Shown: one piece after another, positions 51,081 to 62,382 of the stretch | Numbering within the stretch: position 1 is the stretch's first letter | Layout: each line of letters begins with the position of its first letter | Assembly (NCBI GenBank): GCA_950295325.1 | Contig: OX485807.1 | Span: 6,140,501 to 6,204,500 of the forward strand | Reading direction: 5' to 3' | Length of the DNA stretch: 64,000 bases | Origin: Polytrichum commune | Taxonomy: Eukaryota; Streptophyta; Polytrichopsida; Polytrichales; Polytrichaceae | Notes under the pieces: generated by a model | What the model saw: only the letters and a program-made list of their open reading frames with translations | The model's database searches: none | What the model was told of the DNA's origin: nothing | Translations under genes and position numbers: made by a program

Positions 51081-51578
51081 GGGCCACTTCACACATGAGC
51101 CAAGAGCCGTGACCATGAAATTGTGAGAGCCCATACGAAAGTGTCCAAAGGCCGTCCCAACACACCTCCAAAATCATGTAGTGTGGTCACGGACCCCCAA
51201 GTGTAGTATGAAGTCATATGTGGTGGGCCCTCAAATAGATGCTATTTCAATGAATTTCTATTCATGTGGGTCCTCATGCATGATAAAATAGAATAAGTCA
51301 ACCGTTTTGAGCATTCGGAGTGCCAAGGTCTCCCGGTTTTGTGATAGGCCTACCTCCAAAAGGTGGTTTTTGAGAATAGTCCAAGTGACCATGAAACATG
51401 ATCCATTTGATGCCATGTAGGAATCCATGTAGACTTTACATACATCTTGCATTCACATACTTTGTTGGTCCCTCAAGCGTAGTGTGAAGCGAACTTGGAC
51501 CAGCTCTACCTTTTCCACCAATGATAGTGCTTGAAGTGTAATGGTCACGGGCTCTCAGTCTCATTTGTGATATGGCCC
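51081..51578 (+). mobile_element. GGGCC-ended MITE, family B copy 2
   Basis: 498 bp, flanked by TTA on both sides (51078-51080 and 51579-51581), the target expected for PIF/Harbinger elements. Ends and interior are largely collinear with copy 1 at 31154. Confidence 0.8.
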
Positions 51579-51929
51579 TTATAATAATGTCAGTGTGGAT
51601 TTTTGCACCCATTAGATACATGTCAAATGTGCATCGTGTATACATTTGGGGTGTGTGACGGGTGCAAAAATCAACCCTGAGTAACTTCATCTTAACTCTT
51701 CTCTTCCTTGTAGTATAAATCCCATTCTGGATGAAAAGAATGTAAAAGCTATGCTTACATGACACCTCTGAAGACATCTCATGATTTCCTATTCTTTATA
51801 AGCTACTATCCCAATATTGTAGTCATTTGGATGGATGCATGTAATTTACACATAACATGCGGCTATTTTTCCATCACTTCCAAAACCTAACACCCCCCAA
51901 GCCCTTCTAAGATAGACAAACCTTATTTG

Positions 51930-52318
51930 GCTACTTATCTTTAAATGGACACTTATGTGTCGGTGGTATGTGGTCTGGTGTGACTCCAAGCATGGATACT
52001 AGAACATATACTAGAAACACAAGTGTTTAAAAAAGATTGGATTGCATGTTCAAAATATGATAGTCATTCTAGATTTAATAGTCAACATAAATGGAAAGGG
52101 GGGGAGGAGGGGGAGGACCTGTATGACCATTTAATGAGCACAAAAATCATCACTTTGATAATGAATTAATATATCCATGTGAGCTCCAAAATAACAAGGA
52201 AATTGGCTACATCAGGGGCGATTTGGACTTGCTAACCATCTTGTACTAACCACGTGTTCATATCCAAGGAGAAATGGGCAAGGTGGAAAGAGAAACCATT
52301 TATGACCCATCTACCTTA
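51930..52318 (+). repeat. TAAGGTAGA-family MITE
   Basis: Contains GGACACTTATGTGTCGGTGG, TCATTCTAGATTTAATAGTC, CATTTAATGAGCAC and TTCATATCCAAGGAGAAATG, ending CCATCTACCTTA. Non-coding. Confidence 0.62.
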
Positions 52319-54172
52319 TATAATTTAGGCCAAGCTGTTAAAAGTGGCAATGCTTCGTGCATATTATTGTACCATAAAAGTTACCACCCCGTGACCGTGA
52401 AAGTGAACCTTCAAAATGGGTAAAACAAAATGCATGAATGTTGCATAGGGCTAGAGTTCACCGGGAGTCTAGGTAAATTTATCCATTGGGAAGGTCAATA
52501 CACAACGAGCTATTCTACTGCTTCATTTAAAAAAAATTAAATTATGTCATTCCAATAATAATACAAGGAACCCCCCCCCCTAAAAAATAAATTAATCCAA
52601 TATTTGGTTTAAATTTTGGAAATGAATTGCCCTTTAACTTGTAGGGGGTAGGCTTATTTTTACTAGAGTCCCTCCATTCATGATATGGATGAGTGTACTT
52701 GAAAACCACGAAGTTTGAGCCCGTTTTGAATCATAACAAATTATATCTTGAAAAACATGAAAATATTCTCAAAGTACTATTGTTGGTTCATGAAAATAAC
52801 AAGCCTAAAAATCTTATTTACTATGTCCTTAAAATTGGTGTATTGTTTTAATTAGAGTAGTCTTCATGACTTGCCAGGTAGCACTAAGTGTCATATGACA
52901 CTTTACTTGCAACCCACTAATTTCAAGACAACACGATAGTGTCACCATCAGAGGCTTTGTCCCTATCTTACATCATAGCTACAATATATATATATATATA
53001 TATATAAACCATTAGCAAGTTATCATATTTATTAGTGCTAATATTTAATATATAAAAATGAAACAAAATATTTTCTAATAAAAAATTATTTTTTTAAAAT
53101 TTTGAGTGAGGTTGAGAGTAGTTATTATAGGATTAATTTAATAAATGAATAAATTTAGAAAACATATTGTGTCATTTGATAAGAATATGAAGAACGATTG
53201 TTGTAAATTTTGTGAATCAAGAAAAATACAAACGTTTAGATGATTAAATAATATAATATATATATAACATAACTTATCAAGTGGTAGAGAATCTATGATG
53301 ACAAATATCATGACTAAAAATTGGAATATGATCACGTTGTTTGAATGCATAATAAATTGGTTTGTGGTAATCTACCCAATAAGTTTTTGTACATCTTGCT
53401 AGTGATTGATTACCTGGAACACTAGTCCAATTTTGGTCAAGTAGTGATTGATTTTTATTGGTGCTAATATGATTTTTCTAACTTAAAGTTATTATGGATG
53501 ATGAATTCTAAAAGACATTTGGATTGAGAATAGTTTGTTGTTTCATTGGAAGAATTTAAGTTTCATATATGAATTGCCAGCCTTAATTCAAGTCAACTGA
53601 TCTTTAGACAAAGTTAGATTGCCATTAAATTGACTGACAATATACTTTAATAAGCTTTAGAACCCCCTACATCTACATAAGCCACAACAAACTTCACATG
53701 AGTTTGCTATTTTAGTTATCGATGATATCCAAGATCCACATGCTATTTAGTTTATCGATGATATCCCAAAATCAATTGACATTCTATAACATGTGTGTCT
53801 TATTGATATCAACTTTCTTTCAAGGCATTTATTGAATAATACCAAAATTTTATAGGCAACTTTTAAAATAATTCTTAGACTCATATGTGCCATGAAAAAC
53901 AAGAGGAGACCTAAACAACTAATACACCTAATAACAAGAGGAGGTCGGCCTCACTCTTTGCTTTATTAATGGTCTGTCCCATAATCACATGAACAAATAA
54001 AAACACCATCACAAAGCTGTGTAGGAAAATTGTATGACTTTACATAATTCTACACCTAATCTACAATTGCATATTGATACAAATGTAGGTTATAATAATA
54101 ACTGCAAAGGGCCCACATAATCTACCAAGACTAGAAGATAACAATAAAGGAGCATTCCCAGTTAATCCTGAA
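52319..54172. other. No gene recognised; AT-rich
   Basis: A (TA)n tract near 52985-53005 and a short direct repeat around 53707-53780 (TATCGATGATATCC twice). No coding support, and no further COP1-like exons. Confidence 0.4.
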
Positions 54173-54970
54173 GGTGCCGTGGCAAAATCAAAGACTTTGA
54201 TGCGCCGCAAAACGCTTGCTGTGGCAAACAGTTCATCATCCGGTCAAACTCAATTAATACTGTTGATAATATGAAATAGTTTGCAGTTTCAGCGACAACG
54301 ATGCAGATATTCCACCAGAAAATCCACCCCCAGGACAGCCACAACAAACCATAAACAACCTCAAAAGGATAAATCATGTGTATGCTTCAAGTCCTTCTGT
54401 AGCAACAGAAGTTATCATCACATTCAGTTCTCTAATATCTCGCATATGCATGCACTTCAGCCACTTTAAGCCCACAGATTAGAATATCACAAAACTATGT
54501 CGTAAAACTGGGTTGCAACACATTTTGGGTATCCAAATGAAAAACATCTTATGCCATACCTCGAAAAGATGTTGGGAGTATGAAATAAGTCCCCATGATG
54601 CACCTCAACAATGGCACAAAGGTGGCTGTCATTGATCACAATGCGCAGAGCAAAGAATCATACATCATCCTTGTCACGCACTGCCAGCAGACCAAGTAGA
54701 ACTCATAATTATCCACAATACATTAACCTAATTGAATAAAATGCCGTGACATATCTGATACACATGAAATCATACCGATTATATAGACATTCATTTGAAG
54801 AAAGACATACCTGTACCGAGTGAAAGCTGTGACAACAGACTGGAAATCGTCTAGACCATCTTCGAGGCCCCAACAGCATCATGCTCAGATGCTAATTGCA
54901 ACAAATTTTGTTGTTGTGCAGCTGCAACTTGTCACCTTCTTGTGAAGTAAGCTTCTTGCAAGTCATCAAA
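54173..54970 (-). pseudogene. COP1-like E3 ligase gene fragment, broken
   Basis: Three exon remnants in the order of plant COP1, the RING/coiled-coil/WD40 ubiquitin ligase of light signalling. Exon A (54970-54811) starts after a TTGCAG acceptor with FDDLQEAYF and ends with FQSVVTAFTRY and a GTATGT donor. Exon B (54625-54560) is open and completes the split Ser codon, reading SHLCAIVEVHHGDLFHTPN. Exon C (54259 to about 54173) reads IEFDR, then DDELFATASVLRRIKVFDFA. This matches the linker into the first WD40 repeats. Damage: a TGA stop after AYFTRR in exon A (probable CGA to TGA), a one-base frameshift later in exon A, and compensating small indels around IEFDR in exon C. No RING domain or further WD40 repeats are seen on either side. 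Introns are kept, so this is a DNA-level copy and not a retrocopy. Confidence 0.85.
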
Positions 54971-55818
54971 CTGCAATGAGCATGAATCAACAGATTAGAG
55001 ATTTAATTAGCGGAATCATCGCATCCGAGTTGACGGGCTCACACATCAACTTTGATGAAGTAGTGCAAGAATTAAAACAAGTTTAAACCAAAATCTCCAG
55101 TCTGGAAACCATCATATGATAATATATTGTGTCGGGTACTATTGTGATAGCTCCTGAGAGTTGCTGTCCAGATGAGAGTTGCGTAGAGTTGAGGCCCAAG
55201 AGAGCCTTCGAGATCTCACCGCCAAAGTCTCTAGGGATCGGAGGTCAGAACTTGAATCGCCCGCAGAAGAGTGCCGCCTGCATCACCCCTTTAAAATAAC
55301 GACGTCAAACCCTGAAGGAGGACCAGGAATGCAAGGAGACAGGGAGACTCAGAAACCGTCCGGGGTGCAGCGTCAAAACCTACATTATTAATCCAGACAA
55401 CACAAGCTTGAAATCCAAAACCTACCATCCACAAAACTGTGTCAAAGTCAAAGCCAGATTTTGTGGCAACTTGCTTGCTTGTGCTTGAATGTATCACCCA
55501 ATATAACATCCACTCTAGCCGCCTCTTTTACCAACACAATTGCAAAAAAAACGCAAACTGAAAAATCTCCACTAATTCTTCTCAACACCACTTTAATCAT
55601 AGTTAAAGCATATCAAATATGGACTAGCAGACTTGAATTAGCCTCCAACGACACCCGCCTGCTTGTGATCAACAACAAAGCAAGCACCAACTCGAAGGAA
55701 GACATTGGATGAAACACAGATGCCCTGAGGTAAGTTAGACCAAGCTTACTAGCTCTAGATCTTTCTCCCATTCTAAGATCTTCCAACTCTAATTTTTTTC
55801 TAGATTCTATACAAAATT
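54971..55818. other. No gene; coding-like piece beside the COP1-like fragment
   Basis: Plus-strand frames (MSMNQQIRDLISGIIASEL at about 54974 and ESLRDLTAKVSRDRRSELES near 55195) are hydrophilic and coiled-coil-like, as in transposon accessory or gag-like proteins. Family not recognised. Confidence 0.3.
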
Positions 55819-56124
55819 CTAATAATGATAACTTTGCAAAAAATTCAGCCAATGATATAATTTTCTTCCACCCATTACATCATCCTTAAGCACCATTATC
55901 CAAGACCAAAAGTGATCACATAGCTTTGCCCCTTGGGGACAAAGCCAATAAATGTGGGTTGGTAAAGAATAGTGTAAATAACATGCCCCGCCCTCGTTTG
56001 TTGTAATTTCATTCCAATTGAATCCCAACTTACTAATCATCGTTCTATGATCTAAAGTTAGGGATACTTTTCTTCCATAAATAAGATTAGATTGGACTAT
56101 ACAAATTTGTACCCAGACATTCAC
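55819..56124 (-). pseudogene. Possible LINE reverse transcriptase remnant (zf-RVT-like)
   Basis: An open minus-strand stretch of about 100 codons includes HIYWLCPQGAKLCDHFWSWI, which resembles the H-x3-CP...W zinc-binding tail of plant LINE reverse transcriptases. No catalytic domain is recognisable upstream. It lies about 850 bp from the COP1-like fragment and could belong to the element that carries it, but that link is not shown. Confidence 0.35.
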
Positions 56125-57903
56125 ACCCAGTTACATAAAAATAGAAAGGAATATATACATGGCATGAGGTAGAGCTTTAGGATAGCCCATAATATCGGGA
56201 TCAATGATCAGAGCAAACGTATGATGCAAATGAGCGAGATTGAAGATTGATCATATATACTTAAGTTAACTTCTCCAGCCCCAAATGTACTTTCTGAGGT
56301 TCTTAGAACTTATAAATTTCTAAGTCACCACTATTTAAATTCTCGTCCTTTAACCTAACTTTGTCATGCTTCTTACACATGAATAAATTGATTATATTAA
56401 CTTCGTTTTCATTGTGTGGGTTGCCATATCAGTCCACTGTCCCATTGTAAGATGAACTTGAGGATTTGTACATGTCAACATAAGTAATGATTCTGCTGTT
56501 TGTCGTACTCGTCTTTGAGTTTAGGTCTAATAGGGACTGCATGGTTCAAGGATTCTCCAAATTCCAACTAAAAATTTCTTACATGCTTGCACAACCAAAA
56601 TCAGACGAAGTTGAGAGCGGATGGGGCTCAAATCTGTTGCCTAACCACTTTATATATTGCCCAGGCAAGTCACTCGTCAGTTTGGGTACAACTGCGAAGA
56701 AGTAGGTGGGTAGGCTTCACGAAATTTGAAACGGTCCACAAAGTTTGGTTGGTTATCATGAAAATATTTAATGAGTCAGAACATTGTAGCCAAATAGATG
56801 TCATCAAAGTACACATCATTTTTTTTTATAATCCAGCAGACAATAAATAAATAAATAAACCCCAGAGAATATTGACACATGTGTCATGTTATAGGTTAGG
56901 ATCCGTACGAGTTATCAGGAGTGGAGTTCTGTAATACCCGAATCAGAAGATTGAACAAGTTCATGTATGAGGATCAATTGCAGAGTGAATGGGTGATTGG
57001 ATCCTCCCTTTCATGAATGTATTAGGTTTTCATCGGTGAGTGAAAATTGTAAACTCTCATCAATTTGTTGCCACTCAATATCAAACAACTTAATTTAAGC
57101 GTCGATGGATGTGCATGTGATTAGTACAAAACAACAAAATAGGTAGAAGTTTGAAGGATTTTGTGTTGTAGTATCTAAGGCAAATGCCTAAATTGTTTAA
57201 TTGCGTCAATTGTTAAAAACCGTTCCAGAAGAAGCTTATGAGCAATGAGGATTCATGGGAGGCCGAAAACATGAGATGTTCCTAAATTGCGATCACCATC
57301 TAACAGTGTCTAGATTTCTTGATTGAGATGGGTACATCTACAGTTCATGAAACATTTTCTATGCCTAACTCAATTTTAAGTGTAACTAGAAGTTTTTTCA
57401 AAACTAGTTCACAACAGTTTGGTTGACTCATCATTCTATGTATGGATCACATCAAACTTTTGATGTGTCCAAATCCTGTCATCGATATGTGAATCATCAA
57501 TGTATATTACATTGTTCTTGTATTGAATTATTCATATTTGAATGCAATGTTATGGTATATCTATGTAATCCTTTGATAAATAATCATATTCTAATCAAAA
57601 CACCCATGTCAAAATCATATCCACATGTGCAATTCTTTTGGCAAATCCATCCATACACCCAGGACATGTCGTAATTCTCGACAAGGACCTGTCGTCCAAT
57701 TTGACCTCAATATGAAATATGGGTTGCTTTTCCAAGGCTCCACAGTTGAGCTTGAAGTAGCTACCTCAGTCTATGGCAGAGTCATCAGTACTAGTTGTAA
57801 TTCTTCTCAATCTGCTTTTCTTCCTCTTTCTCCTGCTTTTTGGTGCCTTCCTGACACTTCATTAGCTTGTCAATAGGTGAACATCATGAACAGATAGGTT
57901 AAT
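56125..57903. other. No gene recognised
   Basis: Mixed DNA with several 70-85 codon frames at 56.5-56.9 kb and 57.4-57.9 kb. None has a recognisable domain or convincing splice sites. Confidence 0.35.
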
Positions 57904-57931
57904 TTTTTTTTTTTGAGACAGAAGGCCAAAC
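57904..57931 (-). mobile_element. Extremely truncated SINE insertion
   Basis: Only 28 bases (a T run, then GAGACAGAAGGCCAAAC on the plus strand) lie between perfect 16-bp repeats GAACAGATAGGTTAAT (57888-57903 and 57932-57947). The T run plus GAGACA matches the tail of the SINE at 35062, so this looks like a 5'-truncated copy. Confidence 0.6.
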
Positions 57932-58124
57932 GAACAGATAGGTTAATCCATGGATTGTAACTTCAATTTGATGCAGTAGCTCATAAATCTATCTACTCCA
58001 CTACAACTCCCAAACAATCTCTCTGACCTAGGTTTGTCTGTCTGGCACTCTCAAGACTTGTCATCCAGTCTATCTAAATTGGTAATTTGCAGTATAGTTG
58101 TTGTGTTCTTTTGTGTCTGTACTG

Positions 58125-58400
58125 TCTCCAGGCTACTGTGGCTTGTACTTCATCCTTGCTTCACTGACACTGCTGGAAACAATTGCAAGTTGCAACTGGG
58201 AATTATGTTATGGAGGTTCATTGGCTTATATTTGCAGAAGGAGCCTGCAAGTCTAAATTACCTTCTACTGAAGAAATGGAGTCTTGTCATTTCCGGAACA
58301 AAAGTGACGATGAGAGGGAGACAGAACTCTGATGTTGCAACCAATGTGAGTTATGATGTTACTCTATCTTCAAGATTGTTTACTATTGGTCTTTGTAATT
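58125..58400 (+). pseudogene. Possible SMXL/Clp-like gene fragment (speculative)
   Basis: Across shifting frames one reads SLTLLET...NWEL...GGSLAY and, about 45 codons later, RETEL-stop-CCNQC then SYDVTL. Plant SMAX1-like proteins have a similar order (…LE..W.LQ..., then CCxxCxxxYExEL). Stops and small deletions break it. The match is short, needs frameshifts, and could be chance. Confidence 0.28.
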
Positions 58401-59252
58401 TCAAATAAGCATCACGAGAATTAGAGGGACCTTGAAGAATGCCCACACCTAATCTCTCCCAAGGGTAGAACCCTAGGTTTCAACATGTTTGGTTCAAAAT
58501 ATCCAGTTGACTTGATACTCCCACTATGATGGGTGGACTATAATAGTAGGGTCCTCAAAAATCAAATGCCAAGAAGGTCACCTATCTCAAAACTTTTCCC
58601 ACATTAGACCACTTAACCCTGGAGTCTCCATGGGATTCAAGCTAAGGCCTTGAGTTTAAGCCACCATAACCGGTCGCTCATCCAAGTGGAGAGCAATACC
58701 AACAACTCTCTTGCACTTTTCAATCCACACAGAGGACATTTTACATCCTAGTTTACATCCATGAGCGTCTTATCATGTCCCATAGCAGACGAAAGTCAAT
58801 GGATGTCTCGTCTTCCACTCTCCTCTCGGCCATTATGTAGTCCATGAAGCCTTGCGCGGGTGCCATGGGCATGGATGTGGATCCAACTACTAAAGCACTA
58901 AGCACTTTCAAGTGGTCCTGTTTCATGAACACCATGATAACTTATGTTGAGTATATGGTACTTTGAGGGCTGAGACCTAGCTCCCAAGTCCTCCAAATCC
59001 TTGGCGCCCAGGTCGAATTCCCAACCTCATCAACGTCGCGCTAATTCCTTGCAATTCGCACACATGAAATCCTCATTGGAACAGTTTGCACACCTTGGCC
59101 CCAGCTTTACTTTGCTTTGTTGAGCTTCACTTCTTGCAAGCACTTAGAGGCCTCTGCCTGCATCCTGCAAAAGCACTTCGTACCTAAACTGATCAGATTG
59201 AGACAGTTTGGGTATACAATAAGAAAACTAGAAACAAAATGCTTGCATGTTC
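58401..59252. other. No gene recognised, upstream of tRNA-Met
   Basis: A 60-codon minus-strand frame at 58935-58753 looks hydrophilic and gag-like but is too short to assign. The 35 bases before the tRNA contain a TATA-like GGGTATACAATAAG. Confidence 0.35.
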
Positions 59253-59336
59253 GGGGTGGTGGCGCAGTTGGCTAGCGCGTAGGTCTCATAGCTAAGAGAA
59301 ATCCTGAGGTCGAGAGTTCGAGCCTCTCTCACCCCA
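59253..59336 (+). tRNA. tRNA-Met (CAT), elongator, with intron
   Basis: A full cloverleaf can be drawn. The acceptor strand GGGGTGG pairs with CCACCCC written as TCACCCC (one G-T pair), followed by A. The D-arm stem is GCGC/GCGC, the anticodon loop is CTCATA...A with CAT at 59287-59289, and the T-arm is GAGAG-TTCGAGC-CTCTC. A 10-base intron (59291-59300) follows position 37, the usual place for plant elongator tRNA-Met. The mature length is 74 nt. A TATA-like stretch lies about 35 bases upstream, and a T5 run follows at 59365. Confidence 0.97.
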
Positions 59337-59364
59337 AGATTTATGGAGCCACTTCCTTAAGTCC

Positions 59365-59369
59365 TTTTT
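59365..59369 (+). terminator. RNA polymerase III terminator of tRNA-Met
   Basis: A run of five T residues begins 28 bases after the tRNA-Met gene. It is the first T run long enough to stop polymerase III downstream of the gene. Confidence 0.6.
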
Positions 59370-59871
59370 GGACAAATTGATGTTTTTGCGGACCTAATGG
59401 ACAATTGCAATTGGAATTGAGGGATATTCTCATATTCTCATATTCTTATTGACTCTGCAATTTACATAAACGTTCTCCAACATTGAGGAATTGTTCACTT
59501 CTCTTCTTCTGGACACTGTACTACCTACGGGTAGCACTGTAGAGGTACAACAACAAGCACAAACCGGAGTTGTTAGTTTATCCACTTTTCACAAAGATTT
59601 TGTCGCTTGCCTTGAAACTAGGTCTACCTTAAGCTTCACGAATTCAGACTGATTCATTACAGTGTTAGGAACCTAGCTATGCTCATGATTTGGAGATATT
59701 TTTGTGTTAGATCCCAGGACTTTTTGTACAATGTGACTTTGCTCAGGAATGTTATGTGACCCCCTAGGACCAAAAGTGGGTATCTTGAATGCTTCACTTT
59801 GCAATTTGTTGATGGTCAATCTAAGTCGGGAATGTTGTCATATCCAACTGTCTAGATGCCATCCAAGTTCC

Positions 59872-60105
59872 CAACATGTGCTATACGGAGATTTTGGGCA
59901 TAATTAATCAAGATTCTAGTGTTTCCAAGACCAACAACCACTTACATCTTGACATCTTTCAGTTTTTCTTGATTAAATTCGAAAAATATTCTGTAAATTC
60001 CTCTAAATGGGTCGGTAATTTTCCTAAAGTCTTGAATTTGAACCACTTATTTCTCAAAGTCAACCATTTCATCTATAACTAGAGGTCAATTCTCCCCATT
60101 CATTG
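59872..60105 (+). repeat. Coding-like dispersed repeat, copy 3
   Basis: The most open copy, 68 codons reading ILGIINQDSSVSK and HLHLDIFQFFLI. It is related to the two copies above. No start, intron signals or family assignment are defensible. Confidence 0.5.
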
Positions 60106-60539
60106 ACCAAATGGAGTTTTAAACCAAAAGATAGCCACAATTGTAGCTGAATGGGAGTCTTTAGCTACAAATGGACAACTTTTTAGCACTTGTTATTATC
60201 CAACTAAAGACCAACAATCCGAAAGATCTAAATAGTTAATTGTTTCTTTTGTTTCTTTCTTGACATTTGGTCATAAACTACATATAGTTTGTTAACCTGA
60301 TATTTCGCAACCTGCATCATGCCACCACTTCAAGGTTGTCATGATCATACATCAGAGTACGGAACTTTTCCTAGCATGGTGTGTCCAGAATCCATTTATG
60401 TACAGATTATACAGAGATCACCATGTAGCACAATGATAATTATGTGCATGGTACCAAGGATTTTAGCCGTAAAGAAAGGGTCAAATTGAGATAACACTAT
60501 ACATCTCATTTAGTGTGGCCCACACTATTCATCATCAAC

Positions 60540-61330
60540 CTATCTATGCAAGGGATCTTGCAATCACTAGTTGGGAATCAAAGAAAGTGGCATGAGACAC
60601 TTGTTGCTATGGGACTGCTACAAGACAAGTTAGGAAGGCCACATCAATTTTAATGCCACACTAAGTTAGATGTAGAGTATACTAGTGAATCATGATAGAG
60701 CCCATCTGCGGCTTGGTAAAACATGACTCGGATAAGGAGAGCAGGTTCTCTTCCATGTCGACATTAAAGTTGGTATTCCTTTTTCTTTTCTTTTCTATTC
60801 TTGTAGTGAATCATGCACACTGCGCAAGAGGGAAATGACAATCATAAAACTAGGATATTAGCTTGTAGCTTAAACAATATTGAACCTTGTTATAAATGTC
60901 ATCAATCTTTGACAACTAACTACATAAATATAGTCTCTCATTTGCAATGATTGTCTAACACCCAACTCTCAACAAGTGATTCTAGGAAAGACCCACAAGT
61001 TCTTGGTGCATTAGACTTCTTGCAATCACTGAGTGGGAATAAAAGAAGCTCGCATGGTACATTTGTTATTACATGTCAAGTCAAGGAAGCCACATCGATT
61101 TTAATGCCACACTAAATTGGATATATAATGTAGTGAGTTTTGCACACAAGACATGAAGTACTAGGTAACTTGAAGGATATTGTGCCTCGTTATAATGTCA
61201 TCAATCTTTGAAAACTAATCATATACATATAGTCTCTCATCTATAGTGATTGTCCAACACCCAAATCCCAACAAGTGATTCCAAGTAAGGCCCACAAGTA
61301 GTTGCCCAAGTTCTTGGTGCATTGGGCTTC
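60540..61330 (+). repeat. Tandem duplication, first unit interrupted
   Basis: Unit 1 (about 60540-61005) and unit 2 (about 61010-61330) share CTTGCAATCACT, GCCACATC(A/G)ATTTTAATGC, TGTCATCAATCTTTGA and CAACAAGTGATTC. Unit 1 is longer mainly because of the 109-bp insertion at 60695. Confidence 0.7.
60695..60803 (+). mobile_element. Short retroposon-like insertion, 109 bp
   Basis: Flanked by the perfect 12-bp repeat TAGTGAATCATG (60683-60694 and 60804-60815). It ends in a pyrimidine-rich tail (TTTTTCTTTTCTTTTC). It interrupts the first unit of a tandem duplication, whose second unit lacks it. A weak B-box-like GGTTCTCTTCC lies inside. Confidence 0.6.
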
Positions 61331-61801
61331 CCAAAAACAACCTCTTCCCACTTGGTGAGTGGGTGGGCTCCGATTTAGCCACGGGGGCCCCGCATGTCAC
61401 ATGTTTGTCAACTTGTGCCCTTTGTAGATGCCATGTGGCTCTATGGTTTATGATTGAAAGGCGTCAATGATAAACTTCCACTTTATGGGTACGCTTTATG
61501 TATTAAACTTGTAATATTGAAGATGTGTGATTTTCCTATCAAAAAGGATTATTGCCCATGGTTAAGGTGAGTGCAGTTACTATGGACACTTTTTCCAGCA
61601 TATGTATGTAGAGGTTTGATATCCATATGGAATTTACATGAGCACAAATCTAGCCAATTTGAATGAGGCATGTGAAAGTTGAGCTTGTCATCTTTTGAGA
61701 TTCGTCATTTTAAGGAATAAAATTATCGATTTTATTTATTTATTTTTGTAATCCTTCTCATTTCTATCTTCCTACACAGGAAAAATTTACACTACCTTAT
61801 G

Positions 61802-62188
61802 AGGTAGAAATACCATAACCCATTAACCACCCTCTAGTCGTGCACTAGACCACCGTCATAATGGTGAAGTGCCATTTCTAAAACGGATCATGGCTTGGAG
61901 GCAACTTCAATGCGTGTACACTTAGTGTAGCCAATGGGAGTCACGTCTTTCGTATGGAAATGCAGATTACCGTGTTCGGTGTAGGGAGAATCTAGTGAAC
62001 AAGTAGGGGGTTGGACGACTTTCCACTTTGAAAAATTGTTGCATTTTTTATATAGGGCAGAAAAATATGAAACAACTTGCATTCTTCATGAATCCTTCTT
62101 GTCTACCTTGAAAAATTATCTCATGATTGTCAGACCAGATCTTCAATGCGAATCACCTTATTTTCACGGGTTTATGATATTTCTACCT
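61802..62188. mobile_element. MITE in a dispersed repeat, empty site at 7.7 kb
   Basis: 387 bp with ends AGGTAGAAATACCATAA and, reversed, AGGTAGAAATATCATAA. The flanking sequence continues across it in a related copy at 7614-7790, where the insertion is absent. Confidence 0.6.
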
Positions 62189-62382
62189 TACTTCTCCAGA
62201 TCTTTCACAGAGTCTTTCTAGTGATTGGTTATCGGTGCCTCTACTCTACATACAGGTGGGACGTATGGCAGTACCTTACAACGAAAGTCCATGCTAGTCT
62301 TTGGTTGGCATTTCTTTTCAATACGAAAACGAAGCACACGTCACCATTCATTTACTGATGCTAATTTATTAGGTGTCCATAA

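Noticed and set aside
53900-54060. Minus-strand GQTINKAKSE wording resembling a Helitron helicase tail
   Set aside because: Too short, surrounded by stops, and the expected following motifs are absent.
58034-58408. 124-codon plus-strand frame
   Set aside because: A different frame over the same DNA gives the more protein-like wording; the long frame itself has no domain or splice support.
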